A stretch of 64,000 nucleotides of DNA from Sphingobium sp. KCTC 72723 (GCF_014280435.1 NZ_CP060388.1:1302001-1366000), one strand, 5' to 3'; counted from the first letter of the stretch, positions 1 through 9,313 are shown. Notes: generated by a model not told the origin, from the letters alone. Translations and numbers: made by a program.

Positions 1-1140
1 TGCGCCGATCGCCATGATCATGGCCTGTGGCGGGTTGATGACGGCTTCAAACTGCTTGATGCCGAACATGCCCATGTTGGACAGCGACGCCGTGCCGCCC
101 TGATATTCGGACGGCTGGAGCTTGCCCGCCTTGGCGCGGTCGGCCAGATCCTTCATCGCGTTCGAAATGGCGGCAACGCCCTTCGCACCGGCGTCCGTGA
201 CGATCGGGGTGATGAGGCCGCCGGGGATGGACACCGCAACGCTGATGTCGGCGCGGGTGAATTGCAGCATCTGGTCGCCCGCAAACTGCACGTTACATTC
301 CGGCACTTCCATCAGCGCGACGCCCAGCGCCTTGATGAGCAGATCGTTGACCGACAGCTTCACCTTGCGGCTGGCCAGACCCGCATTGAGTTCACCGCGC
401 AGCTTGAGCAGCTTGTCGAGCTGAATATCCACCGTCAGGTAGATGTGCGGCACCTGCTGCTTGGATTCGGTCAGACGGCGCGCGATCGTCTTGCGCATAC
501 CGCTGAGCTTGACGACTTCGTGCGGGATGCCGAAATCCTGCGCAGCGGCGGCAACCGGCGCGGGCGCAGCGGCTGGGGCGGACGCAGCGACAGGTGCAGC
601 AGCCTTGGCAACAGGCGCTGCCACGCCCTCCTTTGCGCCGTCCAGATCGCCCTTGACGATGCGACCATTGGGACCGGAGCCGGACAGGCTGGCCAGATCA
701 ATGCCCTTGGCCTCCGCCAGACGGCGGGCGAGCGGGCTGGCCTTGACGCGCGCATCGCTGGACGGGGTGGCGGGAACGGTGTCCGCCTTGGGCGCGGCGA
801 CCGGGGCTGCCTCTGCCTTGGCTGGAACCGGATCAGCCTTGGGTGCGGCTTCGGCCTTGGCGGTGCCACCAGATGCTGCGGCAGTCGCGACATCTTCGCC
901 TTCTTCGGCGATGATGGCGATGACGGTGCCGACCTTCACGCCCTCGGACCCTTCCGACACCAATATCTTGGCGACGATGCCTTCATCGACGGCTTCGAAT
1001 TCCATCGTCGCCTTGTCCGTCTCTATTTCCGCCAGCAGATCGCCGGACGATACCGTATCCCCTTCCTTCACCAGCCATTTGGCCAGAGTTCCCTCCTCCA
1101 TAGTGGGGGACAAAGCGGGCATCTGGATCGTCTTGCTCAT
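1..1140 (-). CDS. pdhC: Pyruvate dehydrogenase E2, dihydrolipoamide acetyltransferase (partial, C-terminus off window)
   Basis: This is the E2 core of the pyruvate dehydrogenase complex, which moves the acetyl group from lipoyl-lysine to CoA. The 380 visible codons start with [17 protein letters not shown], a typical lipoyl-domain opening, and the lipoylated lysine is K43 in the DKAT motif. An Ala/Pro-rich linker (about residues 80-128) leads to an E3-binding domain (about 130-165, ending [12 protein letters not shown]). The acyltransferase domain runs to the window edge, with the [15 protein letters not shown] stretch as the last visible part. The catalytic HRxxDG segment would lie beyond position 1, so it cannot be checked. 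One lipoyl domain is present. Confidence 0.95.
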   Translation of the reverse strand, partial: MSKTIQMPALSPTMEEGTLAKWLVKEGDTVSSGDLLAEIETDKATMEFEAVDEGIVAKILVSEGSEGVKVGTVIAIIAEEGEDVATAAASGGTAKAEAAPKADPVPAKAEAAPVAAPKADTVPATPSSDARVKASPLARRLAEAKGIDLASLSGSGPNGRIVKGDLDGAKEGVAAPVAKAAAPVAASAPAAAPAPVAAAAQDFGIPHEVVKLSGMRKTIARRLTESKQQVPHIYLTVDIQLDKLLKLRGELNAGLASRKVKLSVNDLLIKALGVALMEVPECNVQFAGDQMLQFTRADISVAVSIPGGLITPIVTDAGAKGVAAISNAMKDLADRAKAGKLQPSEYQGGTASLSNMGMFGIKQFEAVINPPQAMIMAIGA

Positions 1141-1327
1141 GCGTTCTGGGCCTCTTCTTTACTTGTGCGGCACGCGCCATTTGGTGTTCGTTTTCACCCA
1201 TTCGCCGGATCGGTCAAGCGACGCCTTGCGGAAGGGGCGATTATGGCCCACATTTCACCGCACTGGTTCGTTGGACCGGAATTGACGGTCCGGCAAGGCC
1301 GTTGGCGCAACGCGGGGGCGATGGAAA

Positions 1328-1783
1328 GTGCGGACATATCTGGTTGTCGTGGACGAATCGGCGGAGGCGGAAACCGCGCTGCGCTTTGCCGCGCGCCGGG
1401 CGACTAAGACCGGCGGATCGGTCCGCATCCTCGCCCTTATCCCGCCCGCAGAGTTCGTCCAGTGGGGCGGCGTGCAGGCGACGATGGAGGATGAAGCGCT
1501 GCAACGCGCCGAGGCGCTGGTGACCAGCGCGGCAGGCACGCTGACCGATGAGTCCGGCATCCGTCCGAGCATTACCGTGCGGCAGGGCGACGCAGTGACG
1601 GTGGTGCGGCGCACGCTCGATGAAATGGACGATGTCGCCGCACTGGTGCTGGGCGCGGCGGCAAGCGGGCCGCCCGGTGCCTTGGTGTCGCACTTTGCGG
1701 GCGCGGACGCGGGCAAGATGCCCTGCCCCATCATGGTCATTCCCGGCGGGCTGGACGCAGAGGCGATTGATCGGTTGAGTTGA
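1328..1783 (+). CDS. Universal stress protein (UspA family)
   Basis: A single-domain 151-residue protein with a Usp-like fold pattern: the N-terminal strand MRTYLVVVDES, an alpha/beta body, and a C-terminal strand CPIMVIPGG. The start used is GTG at 1328, which places the first strand right at the N-terminus; an ATG at 1321 is in another frame. The usual ATP-binding G-x2-G-x9-G(S/T) motif is not clean (LGAAASGPPGALVSHF), so nucleotide binding is uncertain. It stands alone, divergent from the E2 gene, and is followed by a palindromic repeat. Family membership is fairly secure, function is only general stress. Confidence 0.8.
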   Translation: MRTYLVVVDESAEAETALRFAARRATKTGGSVRILALIPPAEFVQWGGVQATMEDEALQRAEALVTSAAGTLTDESGIRPSITVRQGDAVTVVRRTLDEMDDVAALVLGAAASGPPGALVSHFAGADAGKMPCPIMVIPGGLDAEAIDRLS

Positions 1784-1791
1784 GAACCCAG

Positions 1792-1860
1792 CGTCATTGC
1801 GAGCGTAGCGAAGCAATCCATCGCGCCACCATGGATTGCTTCGCTACGCTCGCAATGACG
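1792..1860. repeat. REP-type perfect inverted repeat, 30-bp arms
   Basis: Two 30-bp arms (1792-1821 and 1831-1860) are exact reverse complements around a 9-bp loop. Each arm is also a small imperfect hairpin (ATTGC...GCAAT). It lies between the stop codons of the convergent usp and rnr genes and may serve as their transcription end, although it has no T-tract. The arm begins CGTCATTGCGAGCG, a repeat type I recognise from many sphingomonad genomes. Confidence 0.85.
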
Positions 1861-1867
1861 AGATGCA

Positions 1868-4201
1868 CTACCGCTTATGCTTACCCCTTTTGCCGCCGAT
1901 ATGACGGACATTGGCGGGGCGGCCGCGATGGGTGATGGAGCGGGAGTTGCCCGGACGGGTGCGGTCCTGCCTGCCCGGTCCACCGCGCGACGGGGGCGAG
2001 TCGGGCAGTTCGAAGCGTAGCACGCCGTTGATCGGGTCGGCTTCGGCCAGTCGCAGGTCGAGCCGCTGGCCGACGGTGTAGCGATCGCCGCTTTCCACGC
2101 CCTCCAAGGCCCGGCCCGCTTCGTCATGGAAGAAGCGTTCGCGGCCCAGCGTCGAGATATGGACGAGGCCATCGCCGCCCAACCCCTCCACCGTGGCGAA
2201 GAAGCCGAAATTCTGGACGCCGGTGATGCGCGCATGGACGATTTCGCCGACATGGGCAGCAAGATAGGCGGCGACATAGCGGTCCACCGTCTCACGCTCC
2301 GCTTCCATCGCGCGGCGCTCGAACTGGCTGATCATTTCGCCGACCTTGCCCATATTCTCATAATCAGCGACACTGAGCGAGGATTTGGCGGGGATGACAT
2401 TTCCCTTGGGCGCGGGCAGTTCCAGCCCGTGCGCGCCGACGAGCGCGCGATGGACCAGAAGGTCGGCATAGCGGCGAATGGGCGAAGTGAAATGGCCGTA
2501 GGAGCCAAGCGCCAGGCCGAAATGGCCCATATTGACCGGGCTGTAATAAGCCTGCGTCTGGCTGCGCAGGATCTGCTCCATGATCTGGGGCTTTTCCTCC
2601 GCCTCCCCCACCCGCTTGATGAGGTGGTTGAAGGTCGCGGGGCGCACCACCTGACCCAGGGCGAAGTCGATGTCGAAGGTCGCCAGATATTCCTTGAGCG
2701 CGACCAGCTTGTCGCGGCTGGGCGGTTCATGGACGCGATACATGACCGGCGCTTTCTTCTGTTCCAGCGCCTTGGCAGCCGCGACGTTGGCGGCGATCAT
2801 ATAATCTTCGATCAGCATATGCGCGTCGAGCCGTTCGCGTATCGCGACGCTGACGATCTTGCCCCATTCGTCCAGCACCACGCGCCGTTCGGGCAGGTCG
2901 AGCGCCAGCGGCTCGCGCGCCAGCCGCGCCTTGTGCAGCAAGTCCCAACAGGCCCAGAGCGGCTTGAGCGCGGTTTCGAGCAGGGGATGATCGCGCGTGC
3001 CGTCGATCGCGGCCTGTGCGTCTTCATAAGCCAGCACGGCAGCGACGCGGATGATGGCGCGGGAAAAGCGCCATGATATGACCTTGCCCGCCGCGTTGAG
3101 GACGAGGTGGCAGGCCATAGCCGCACGATCCTGCCCCGCGCGCAGCGAACACATGTCGGACGACAATTGATGCGGCAGCATGGGGACGACGAGGTCGGGG
3201 AAATAGACGCTGTTGCCGCGCTTGCGCGCTTCGCGGTCCAGCGCGCTGCCGGGGCGGACATAATAGCTGACATCGGCGATGGCGACGATGGCGCGGAAGC
3301 CGCCGGGATTGGCTTCGTCCGCGTCGGGCGTAGCCCAGACCGCATCGTCATGGTCGCGCGCGTCGGACGGATCGATCGCCACGATGGGAAGGTGGCGCAG
3401 ATCCTCGCGCTTTTCCTCATGCAGCGGCAGCGCGGACGCGGCGAGCGCTTCTTCCTCCACCGCTTCGGGGAAGACGTTGGGAATGCCATGTTTGTGGATG
3501 GCAATCAGGCTGAAACTGCGCGGGGCGAAGGGATCGCCCAAAATGTCGGTGACGCGCGCGGAAATGCGCGGCGGGCGGCCGGTGGGTTCGGCCAGCACCA
3601 GATCGCCCTTCTTGGCGTTGCCTGCGTCGCTGATCGGCGTATCCTTGCGGATGCGCTTGTCCACCGGGCGCAGCCACAGCTTGCCATCGGCCATTTCCTC
3701 GACCACGCCGAGCAGCATCTCGGTCGATTTTTCGAGCTTCTTCATCGGGTGCGCGACCCAGCCGTTGCCGGCCTCCTCCGTCCGGGCGAGGATGCGGTCG
3801 CCGACGGTGAGTGCGCCGCGTTTGCCGCGCTCCATGACGCGCAGGCGGGGCGCGGGCTGGCCTTCGGCTTCCCACCGTTCGGGGATGGCGATCAGGGTCG
3901 TGTCGTTGACATCGACGATGCGCAGCACAGTGACTTTGGGGACGCCGCCCAGCTTGTGGAAAGCACGGGCGGGGCCAAGGTCGATCATGCCTTCGTCGGC
4001 CATGTCCTTGAGCAAGGCTTTCAACGCGATCTTTTCCTGGCCCTTGAGGCCGAAAGCCTTGGCGATTTCGCGCTTGCCCGCTGGCTGGTCGGACGTGGTG
4101 ATGAAGTCCATGATTTCGGTGCGGGTCGGGAAACCGGCGGGGCGCACGCGGTCGCGGGCGGGGCGCTTTGGCGTGGGCGCCTTTTTGTCGTTGGATGTCA
4201 T
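1868..4201 (-). CDS. rnr: Ribonuclease R
   Basis: A processive 3'-5' exoribonuclease acting on structured RNA. The 777-residue product has an N-terminal winged-helix region (about 25-80), cold-shock-like domains, and the RNB catalytic domain with the metal-binding motif IDPSDARDHDDAV near residue 280. An S1 domain (ARITGVQNFGFFATVEGLG...LVHIS) and a basic tail follow. The start ATG at 4201 (MTSNDKK) is preferred over an in-frame one at 4243, which would overlap the divergent cupin gene. A TATAGC hexamer lies just 7 nt upstream of this ATG, so the mRNA may be leaderless. Confidence 0.95.
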   Translation of the reverse strand: MTSNDKKAPTPKRPARDRVRPAGFPTRTEIMDFITTSDQPAGKREIAKAFGLKGQEKIALKALLKDMADEGMIDLGPARAFHKLGGVPKVTVLRIVDVNDTTLIAIPERWEAEGQPAPRLRVMERGKRGALTVGDRILARTEEAGNGWVAHPMKKLEKSTEMLLGVVEEMADGKLWLRPVDKRIRKDTPISDAGNAKKGDLVLAEPTGRPPRISARVTDILGDPFAPRSFSLIAIHKHGIPNVFPEAVEEEALAASALPLHEEKREDLRHLPIVAIDPSDARDHDDAVWATPDADEANPGGFRAIVAIADVSYYVRPGSALDREARKRGNSVYFPDLVVPMLPHQLSSDMCSLRAGQDRAAMACHLVLNAAGKVISWRFSRAIIRVAAVLAYEDAQAAIDGTRDHPLLETALKPLWACWDLLHKARLAREPLALDLPERRVVLDEWGKIVSVAIRERLDAHMLIEDYMIAANVAAAKALEQKKAPVMYRVHEPPSRDKLVALKEYLATFDIDFALGQVVRPATFNHLIKRVGEAEEKPQIMEQILRSQTQAYYSPVNMGHFGLALGSYGHFTSPIRRYADLLVHRALVGAHGLELPAPKGNVIPAKSSLSVADYENMGKVGEMISQFERRAMEAERETVDRYVAAYLAAHVGEIVHARITGVQNFGFFATVEGLGGDGLVHISTLGRERFFHDEAGRALEGVESGDRYTVGQRLDLRLAEADPINGVLRFELPDSPPSRGGPGRQDRTRPGNSRSITHRGRPANVRHIGGKRGKHKR

Positions 4202-4277
4202 GTCATGGCTATAGGGGGGCGGCGGGGCGCGCGCCAGTGGCATGGCGGGACGGCAGTTGCGGATCGTTCAAGGGGGC

Positions 4278-4676
4278 ATGATGCTCCTGCTCCTCCTTGC
4301 CGCCGCCGCGCAACAGCCGGTTCCGATCGACCGGGCCACGGGCGAACATTATGTCTGGGGTGGGGTCAATGACGGCTGGCATCTTGTGAAGCGCGACGAC
4401 ATGTCGGTCATCGCCGAACGGATCGCGCCGGGGGCAAGCGAGGTGCGGCATGTTCATGCGCGGGCGCGGCAATTTTTCTATGTGCTGGCGGGCGAACTGA
4501 CGATGGAGGTCGGCGGGACGACCCGTGTGCTGCACGCGGGTCAGGGGATCGAAATAGCGCCTGGCATCGCGCATCAGGCGCAGAATCGGAGTGCCGCGCC
4601 GGTAGACATCATCGTCAATTCGACACCCAAGAGCCATGGCGACCGGACAGAGGCGCCGCAGGCCGGAACGCCCTAA
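4278..4676 (+). CDS. Exported cupin-domain protein
   Basis: A 132-residue protein with a very short hydrophobic N-terminus (MMLLLLLAAAAQQ), probably a signal or anchor, then one cupin barrel. Motif 1 is visible as HVHARARQFFYVLAGE: the two histidines are present, but the usual glutamate position holds Gln. Motif 2 is GQGIEIAPGIAHQAQN with its histidine. An in-frame ATG at 4242 would overlap rnr and hide the hydrophobic start, so 4278 was chosen. Its stop overlaps the convergent MOSC gene by a few bases. Substrate is unknown. Confidence 0.75.
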   Translation: MMLLLLLAAAAQQPVPIDRATGEHYVWGGVNDGWHLVKRDDMSVIAERIAPGASEVRHVHARARQFFYVLAGELTMEVGGTTRVLHAGQGIEIAPGIAHQAQNRSAAPVDIIVNSTPKSHGDRTEAPQAGTP

Positions 4677-5338
4677 CCCGCCAATTTGCGCGCGCGGTCG
4701 CGCCATGCTTCGGCCAGCAACGGCATGTCCGCCAGCGCGCGCACGGCGTGAGGATCGCGCTTGTGGCCACCGCCGATCAGCAGGCGGAAGATACGATCGA
4801 TGTTCCAGTCGGGCAGCGGGCGATCGATCAGTTCCATGCGCGTACCCGCCGCCGCCTCCCCTTCGCGGATGACCCGGAAATAGATGCCGCAGCGGGCGGT
4901 CTTGACGATCGTCGCCATGACGTCGCGCGCGCCGAAGCGATGGTCGAGTTTCCAGCAGGGCTGGCGACCATGGCTGACCTCCACGATGGCGCTGCCCAGA
5001 GTGAAGCGGTCGCCCAGGCACAGGTCAGCCTCCGTCATGCCGCGCGAGGCGATATTTTCGCCGAATGCGCCGGGTGCGTCCAGTAACGGATGGCCCGACC
5101 TTGCCGCGCGCCACCAGTCATAATGATCTTGCGGGTAGAGGTGTATCGCCTTGTCCCAGCCGCCATGGTGGATCGGGTCAGCGACCTGATTGCCGACAAA
5201 GCCATCCCATGTGATTTGCACCGGGCCGTCCACCGGGCGTTTGGCGATGGCGCTATAATCGTCGCCGCGAAACGGAACGGGCGTGCCGACCAGCAGCGCG
5301 TCGATGGTCATGAAGGGCGTGTCCATGCCCGCCTTCAT
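4673..5338 (-). CDS. MOSC domain-containing protein (YiiM-like)
   Basis: A 221-residue protein of the MOSC superfamily, whose members bind the molybdenum cofactor or carry sulfur through a conserved cysteine. The candidate is C128 in RQPCWKLDHRFG. The N-terminal part (WDGFVGNQVADPIHHGG.DKAIHLYP) and the PGAFGENI stretch match the YiiM branch, known for molybdenum-dependent reduction of N-hydroxylated bases. Alternative starts exist at codons 5 and 10. It is convergent with the cupin gene (4-bp overlap). Confidence 0.88.
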   Translation of the reverse strand: MKAGMDTPFMTIDALLVGTPVPFRGDDYSAIAKRPVDGPVQITWDGFVGNQVADPIHHGGWDKAIHLYPQDHYDWWRAARSGHPLLDAPGAFGENIASRGMTEADLCLGDRFTLGSAIVEVSHGRQPCWKLDHRFGARDVMATIVKTARCGIYFRVIREGEAAAGTRMELIDRPLPDWNIDRIFRLLIGGGHKRDPHAVRALADMPLLAEAWRDRARKLAG

Positions 5339-5386
5339 GCCATGGCGGCGCGGCGGAGGCGAGGGGTCGGTTGACGGTGGCTGGCT

Positions 5387-5605
5387 TTACCCGGCGTCGA
5401 TTTCCGAACGCAGTTTCAGCACCTTTCCGCCATTGTCGGTTTCGATCAGAAAGGCCGGGTCATCGTGCGATCCGTTGCGGCGGATCAGCGCGCCTTCGAT
5501 CGTGCGTTCGACAGGATGTTCGAATCGCTCCGTAATGCGTCCCCGGCCGACGCCCTGCCCCCAATTCCACCTGACCCGCGTTCCTGTACGGAATGTCTGA
5601 GCCAT
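5387..5605 (-). CDS. DUF2945 / hypervirulence-associated TUDOR-like small protein
   Basis: A 72-residue protein starting MAQTFRTGTRVRWNWGQG with an SH3/tudor-like beta-rich composition, as in the DUF2945 (HVA1) family of about 70 residues. The charged middle (ERTIEGALIRRNGSHDDPAFLIETDNGGKVLK) fits the family. An upstream in-frame ATG at 5680 would add 25 residues with no family match, so 5605 was chosen. The molecular role of the family is not established. Confidence 0.7.
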   Translation of the reverse strand: MAQTFRTGTRVRWNWGQGVGRGRITERFEHPVERTIEGALIRRNGSHDDPAFLIETDNGGKVLKLRSEIDAG

Positions 5606-5732
5606 TGGGGCATCCTCTCCTATTTTGGGCGCAACTGCGCCAGCCGGTGCATCCTTGCCAACGAAAGGCATAAATCCCAACGGCTTGACTGGTTCCCTTG
5701 GGTTTTGGCAACTCTTGCGCTAAAGGGCGCGC

Positions 5733-6911
5733 ATGGATGCTACCGGCCTTCGCGTTGCGCTGTTCAGCGGCAATTATAATTATGTGCGCGATGGGGCCAA
5801 TCAGGCGCTCAACCGCTTCGTGGGCTATTTGCTGCGGCAGGGGGCAAGCGTGCGGGTCTATTCGCCGACCACCGACACGCCCGCCTTTGCCCCCGCAGGC
5901 GATCTGGTCAGCACGCCGTCGGTGCCGGTGCCAGGGCGCAAGGAATATCGCATACCCTATGCCATGTCGGCGCATGTTCGCCGCGATCTCAAGGCGTTCG
6001 CACCCAATCTGGTCCACCTGTCCAGCCCCGATCCGCTGGGCCATCGCGCGCTCAGCTGGGCGCGGGCGCATGGATTGCCGACGGTGGCATCGGTGCATAC
6101 ACGGTTCGAAACCTATCCCCGCTATTATGGTCTGGCCTTTCTGGAGCCAGTGATAGAGGGCATATTGCGGCGCTTCTATCGCCGCTGCGACGCCATTGTC
6201 GCGCCGTCCGAATCGATGGCGCAACTGCTGCGCGAACAGCGGATGAGCTATGATGTCGGTATCTGGACACGCGGCATCGACCGGGAGATTTTCAATCCGG
6301 GTCGTCGCGATCTGGACTGGCGGCGCTCGGTCGGCATCGCCGATGACATGCCGACGATTGGCTTCATCGGCCGGTTGGTGATGGAAAAGGGGCTGGACGT
6401 GTTTTCCGACACGATCGACCAGCTGACGAGCCGACAGGTGCCGCACAAGGTGCTGGTCGTGGGCGAAGGCCCGGCACGCGAATGGTTCCAGAACCGCTTG
6501 CCCGGCGCGGTCTTTACCGGGTTCCAGCAGGGGCAGGATCTGGGCCGGGCAGTCGCCAGCATGGACATGCTGTTCAACCCGTCCGTCACCGAGACGTTCG
6601 GCAATGTGACGCTGGAAGCGATGGCGTGCGCCCTGCCGACCGTGGCAGCGCGGGCAACGGGCAGCGAAAGCCTGTTGGTCGATCGCGTCACTGGCCGTCT
6701 GATCCGCCCCGGCGCGATCGGGTCTTTCGCTGATGCACTGGCCGATTATTGCACGGACGCCGACGCGCGCGGCCATGCTGGTGTCGCGGCACAGGCACGG
6801 GCCGAACGCAATGGGTGGGATCAGGTCAATCAGGCGCTGGTCGATACCTATCTGCGCATCATCCGCCAGCGCGAACAGGGCACGATGCCCCGTTCCAGCC
6901 CGGTTCCCTGA
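5733..6911 (+). CDS. Glycosyltransferase family 4 (GT-B fold)
   Basis: A 392-residue retaining glycosyltransferase. The N-terminal domain starts RVALFSGNYNYVRDGANQALNRF and a VHTRFETYP segment lies near residue 121. The C-terminal GT1 domain has FIGRLVMEKGLD (211-222) and the E-x7-E nucleotide-sugar motif at E287/E295. The pattern resembles SqdX/MgtA-like enzymes that glycosylate diacylglycerol or mannose lipids, so a glycolipid acceptor is possible, but acceptor and donor cannot be read from the sequence. It is followed 28 bp later by rarA. Confidence 0.85.
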   Translation: MDATGLRVALFSGNYNYVRDGANQALNRFVGYLLRQGASVRVYSPTTDTPAFAPAGDLVSTPSVPVPGRKEYRIPYAMSAHVRRDLKAFAPNLVHLSSPDPLGHRALSWARAHGLPTVASVHTRFETYPRYYGLAFLEPVIEGILRRFYRRCDAIVAPSESMAQLLREQRMSYDVGIWTRGIDREIFNPGRRDLDWRRSVGIADDMPTIGFIGRLVMEKGLDVFSDTIDQLTSRQVPHKVLVVGEGPAREWFQNRLPGAVFTGFQQGQDLGRAVASMDMLFNPSVTETFGNVTLEAMACALPTVAARATGSESLLVDRVTGRLIRPGAIGSFADALADYCTDADARGHAGVAAQARAERNGWDQVNQALVDTYLRIIRQREQGTMPRSSPVP

Positions 6912-6939
6912 ACGTCCTTTCATCCCTATATCGGGACCG

Positions 6940-8259
6940 ATGGCTGATCTTTTCGCTCCCGATGATGCCGCTGGCGCCGATGCGCCAGCAGACAGCGCTC
7001 CGCTGGCCGACCGGCTGCGCCCGCGCACGCTGGCGCAGGTGGTGGGTCAGGAACATCTGACCGGACCGGAAGGCGCGATCGGGCGGATGGTGGCGGCGGG
7101 GCGGCTGTCGTCGATCATCCTGTGGGGACCGCCCGGCACCGGCAAGACAACCACCGCGCGGTTGCTGGCCGATGCGGTGGGGATGGAATTCATGGCGATT
7201 TCCGCCGTGTTTTCGGGCGTCGCCGACCTCAAGAAAGTCTTTGCCACAGCCAAGGATCATGCCCGGCGCGGTAACAAGACCTTGTTATTCGTGGATGAGA
7301 TCCACCGCTTCAACCGGGCGCAGCAGGACAGTTTCCTGCCCTTTGTCGAAAATGGCACTGTCACTCTGGTCGGGGCGACGACCGAAAATCCCAGTTTCGA
7401 GTTGAACGCGGCTTTGCTGTCGCGGGCGCAGGTGTTGATCCTGCGACGGCTGGACGCGGCGGCGCTGGAGCAGTTGATCGACCGGGCGGAAGCGGAGACG
7501 GGACGCGCCCTGCCGCTCACTCCTGCGGCGCGCGAAGCGCTGGTGGCCAGTGCCGATGGCGACGGGCGTTTCCTGCTCAATCAGGTCGAGACGCTCTATT
7601 CGATTGCGATCCCGGTGCCGCTCGATCCGGCTGCGCTGTCCGCCCTGCTCCACCGCCGGGTCGCGGTGTATGACAAGGATCGGGAGGGGCATTATAACCT
7701 GATTTCCGCGCTGCATAAGTCGCTGCGCGGGTCCGATCCGCAGGCCGCGCTTTATTATATGGCGCGGATGCTGGTGGCGGGGGAACAGCCGCTTTATGTG
7801 CTGCGCCGGTTGGTGCGCTTTGCAGCGGAAGATATTGGCCTCGCCGATCCGCAGGCGCTGATCCAGTGTCTGGCCGCCAAAGATGCCTATGATTTTCTGG
7901 GTTCGCCCGAAGGCGAAGTCGCGATCGTGCAGGCCTGCCTATATTGCGCGACCGCGCCCAAATCCAACGCGGCCTATATGGCGATGAAAGCGTCGTTCAA
8001 ATCGGCGCGCGACACCGGGTCGCTGATGCCGCCGCAAAACATCCTGAACGCGCCGACCAAGCTGATGAAGGATGTCGGTTACGGCAAAGGCTATCAATAT
8101 GATCATGACGCGGTGGATGGCTTTTCCGGCGCGGATTACTGGCCGGAGGAGATGGAGGCGCAGACCTTCTATGCGCCGACCGACCGGGGATATGAGGCGC
8201 GGATTGCCGAGCGGATCGCCTATTGGAACCGGCTGCGCGCCGAACGTGGCGGGGCGTGA
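6940..8259 (+). CDS. rarA: Replication-associated recombination protein RarA (MgsA)
   Basis: An AAA+ ATPase of the clamp-loader clade that acts at stalled replication forks. It is 439 residues long. Walker A is GPPGTGKT (63-70) and Walker B is FVDEIHRFN (DEIH 119-122). A sensor/arginine region with GATTENPSFELNAALLSR follows, and the C-terminal tetramerisation region has the typical KSLRGSDPQAALYYMARM and PEGEVAIVQACLY. The ATG at 6940 gives the family-length N-terminus MADLFAPDD; an upstream extension to 6733 lies inside the glycosyltransferase gene. The next gene overlaps its stop codon. Confidence 0.95.
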   Translation: MADLFAPDDAAGADAPADSAPLADRLRPRTLAQVVGQEHLTGPEGAIGRMVAAGRLSSIILWGPPGTGKTTTARLLADAVGMEFMAISAVFSGVADLKKVFATAKDHARRGNKTLLFVDEIHRFNRAQQDSFLPFVENGTVTLVGATTENPSFELNAALLSRAQVLILRRLDAAALEQLIDRAEAETGRALPLTPAAREALVASADGDGRFLLNQVETLYSIAIPVPLDPAALSALLHRRVAVYDKDREGHYNLISALHKSLRGSDPQAALYYMARMLVAGEQPLYVLRRLVRFAAEDIGLADPQALIQCLAAKDAYDFLGSPEGEVAIVQACLYCATAPKSNAAYMAMKASFKSARDTGSLMPPQNILNAPTKLMKDVGYGKGYQYDHDAVDGFSGADYWPEEMEAQTFYAPTDRGYEARIAERIAYWNRLRAERGGA

Positions 8260-9125
8260 GGCCGTTCGACCAGTTTGCCGTCATCGACTGGTCGGGACAG
8301 GCCGTGGCGCGGCCCAAAGGGCTGGCGCTGGCATGGGCCGGGCGGGATGATGCGCCGCCGGTGATGGTCGCGCCGGAGGACGGGTGGAGCCGGGCGACGA
8401 TAACGGAATGGATCGCCGATCAGGGACGCGCGAAACGCCGGATGCTGATTGGCATGGACCTGTCCCCTGCCCTGCCCTTTGTCGATGCGGGCGGCTATTT
8501 TCCCGGCTGGGCCGAATCGCCCGCCAATGCCAAAAAATTATGGGCGATGGTCGACGCGATGGCCGACGCGGATCTGCATCTGTCGGTCGGCACTATGCTG
8601 GGCCATGGCGAAGTGCGGCGGCATTTCCGGCAGATCGGCGATTGTGGCGATCGCTTTGCGGCAGGGCGCGGGCGGTTGCGGGTGTGCGAGTTGGGACAGG
8701 CGGCGATGGGCCTGTCGCCCTATAGCTGTTTCAATCTGGTCGGCGCGGCGCAGGTGGGCAAATCCAGCCTGACGGCGATGCGATCGCTCCATCGTCTGCG
8801 CGGAGTAGTGCCGGTGTGGCCGTTCGATCCGGTGCCAGATGACGGGCCGCTGATCGTGGAAATCTATACATCGCTGGCGGCGCGGGCAGCGGGGATGCCC
8901 AAGGGCCGGTCTAAGATGCGGGATGGCGCGGCGCTGGACATGGCGCTGGCGGCGTTGGGGGTTGCGCCGCACGCGCCCCTGCCCCGCTATAACGACCATG
9001 CCACCGATGCGATTTTGACATGCGCCTGGTTGCGAGGCGTTGCGCATGATGCCGCGTTGTGGAACCCGGTCGCGCTCGACGCCCATATTGGGCAAACTGA
9101 GGGCTGGACGTTCGGCGTCATCTGA
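8256..9125 (+). CDS. Unknown protein with an RNase H-like (DUF429-like) pattern, coupled to rarA
   Basis: A 289-residue protein whose GTG start (8256) overlaps the rarA stop as GTGA, indicating translational coupling. Four acidic residues sit at spacing expected for an RNase H-like fold: D11 in FAVIDWSG, D68 in LIGMDLS, E202 in LIVEIYTS and D251 in NDHATDAI. This pattern resembles DUF429. A GAAQVGKS segment (163-170) looks like a P-loop but may only be a family motif. No function is known to me; coupling with RarA makes a nucleic-acid role attractive but unproven. Confidence 0.65.
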   Translation: MRPFDQFAVIDWSGQAVARPKGLALAWAGRDDAPPVMVAPEDGWSRATITEWIADQGRAKRRMLIGMDLSPALPFVDAGGYFPGWAESPANAKKLWAMVDAMADADLHLSVGTMLGHGEVRRHFRQIGDCGDRFAAGRGRLRVCELGQAAMGLSPYSCFNLVGAAQVGKSSLTAMRSLHRLRGVVPVWPFDPVPDDGPLIVEIYTSLAARAAGMPKGRSKMRDGAALDMALAALGVAPHAPLPRYNDHATDAILTCAWLRGVAHDAALWNPVALDAHIGQTEGWTFGVI

Positions 9126-9156
9126 TAGTAAGGGCTTGGCCCAGCCGAAACGGCGC

Positions 9157-9231
9157 GCCGGATTAGCACAGTGGTAGTGCAGCGGTTTTGTAAACCGAAG
9201 GTCGCGGGTTCAAATCCTGCATCCGGCACCA
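9157..9231 (+). tRNA. tRNA-Thr (anticodon TGT)
   Basis: A full cloverleaf can be drawn: acceptor GCCGGAT/ATCCGGC, D-stem GCAC/GTGC, anticodon stem CGGT/ACCG with loop TTTGTAA (anticodon TGT, Thr), T-stem GCGGG/CCTGC with loop TTCAAAT, discriminator A and an encoded CCA. Confidence 0.95.
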
Positions 9232-9281
9232 TTTTCAAACAACAGCGCCAGCGATCCCCAAGAGCGGGACAAACCCAAACG

Positions 9282-9313
9282 CAAAATGGGGACCAGCATT
9301 GCTGCCGGTCCCC
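9282..9313 (-). terminator. Terminator-like hairpin reading on the minus strand
   Basis: Stem GGGGACC (9288-9294) pairs with GGTCCCC (9307-9313); read on the minus strand it is followed by ATTTTG. No annotated minus-strand gene lies upstream of it, which suggests an unseen transcript between about 9315 and 9700. Confidence 0.45.

Noticed and set aside
8711..8780. GAAQVGKS in the RarA-coupled protein as a P-loop ATPase site
   Set aside because: No Walker B or other NTPase elements follow, and a similar VGK segment may belong to the DUF429-like family, so ATPase activity was not called.
8987..9238. 83-residue minus-strand frame containing DAGFEPATFGLQNRCTTT
   Set aside because: This is the well-known false protein produced by reading a tRNA gene backwards; it covers tRNA-Thr.
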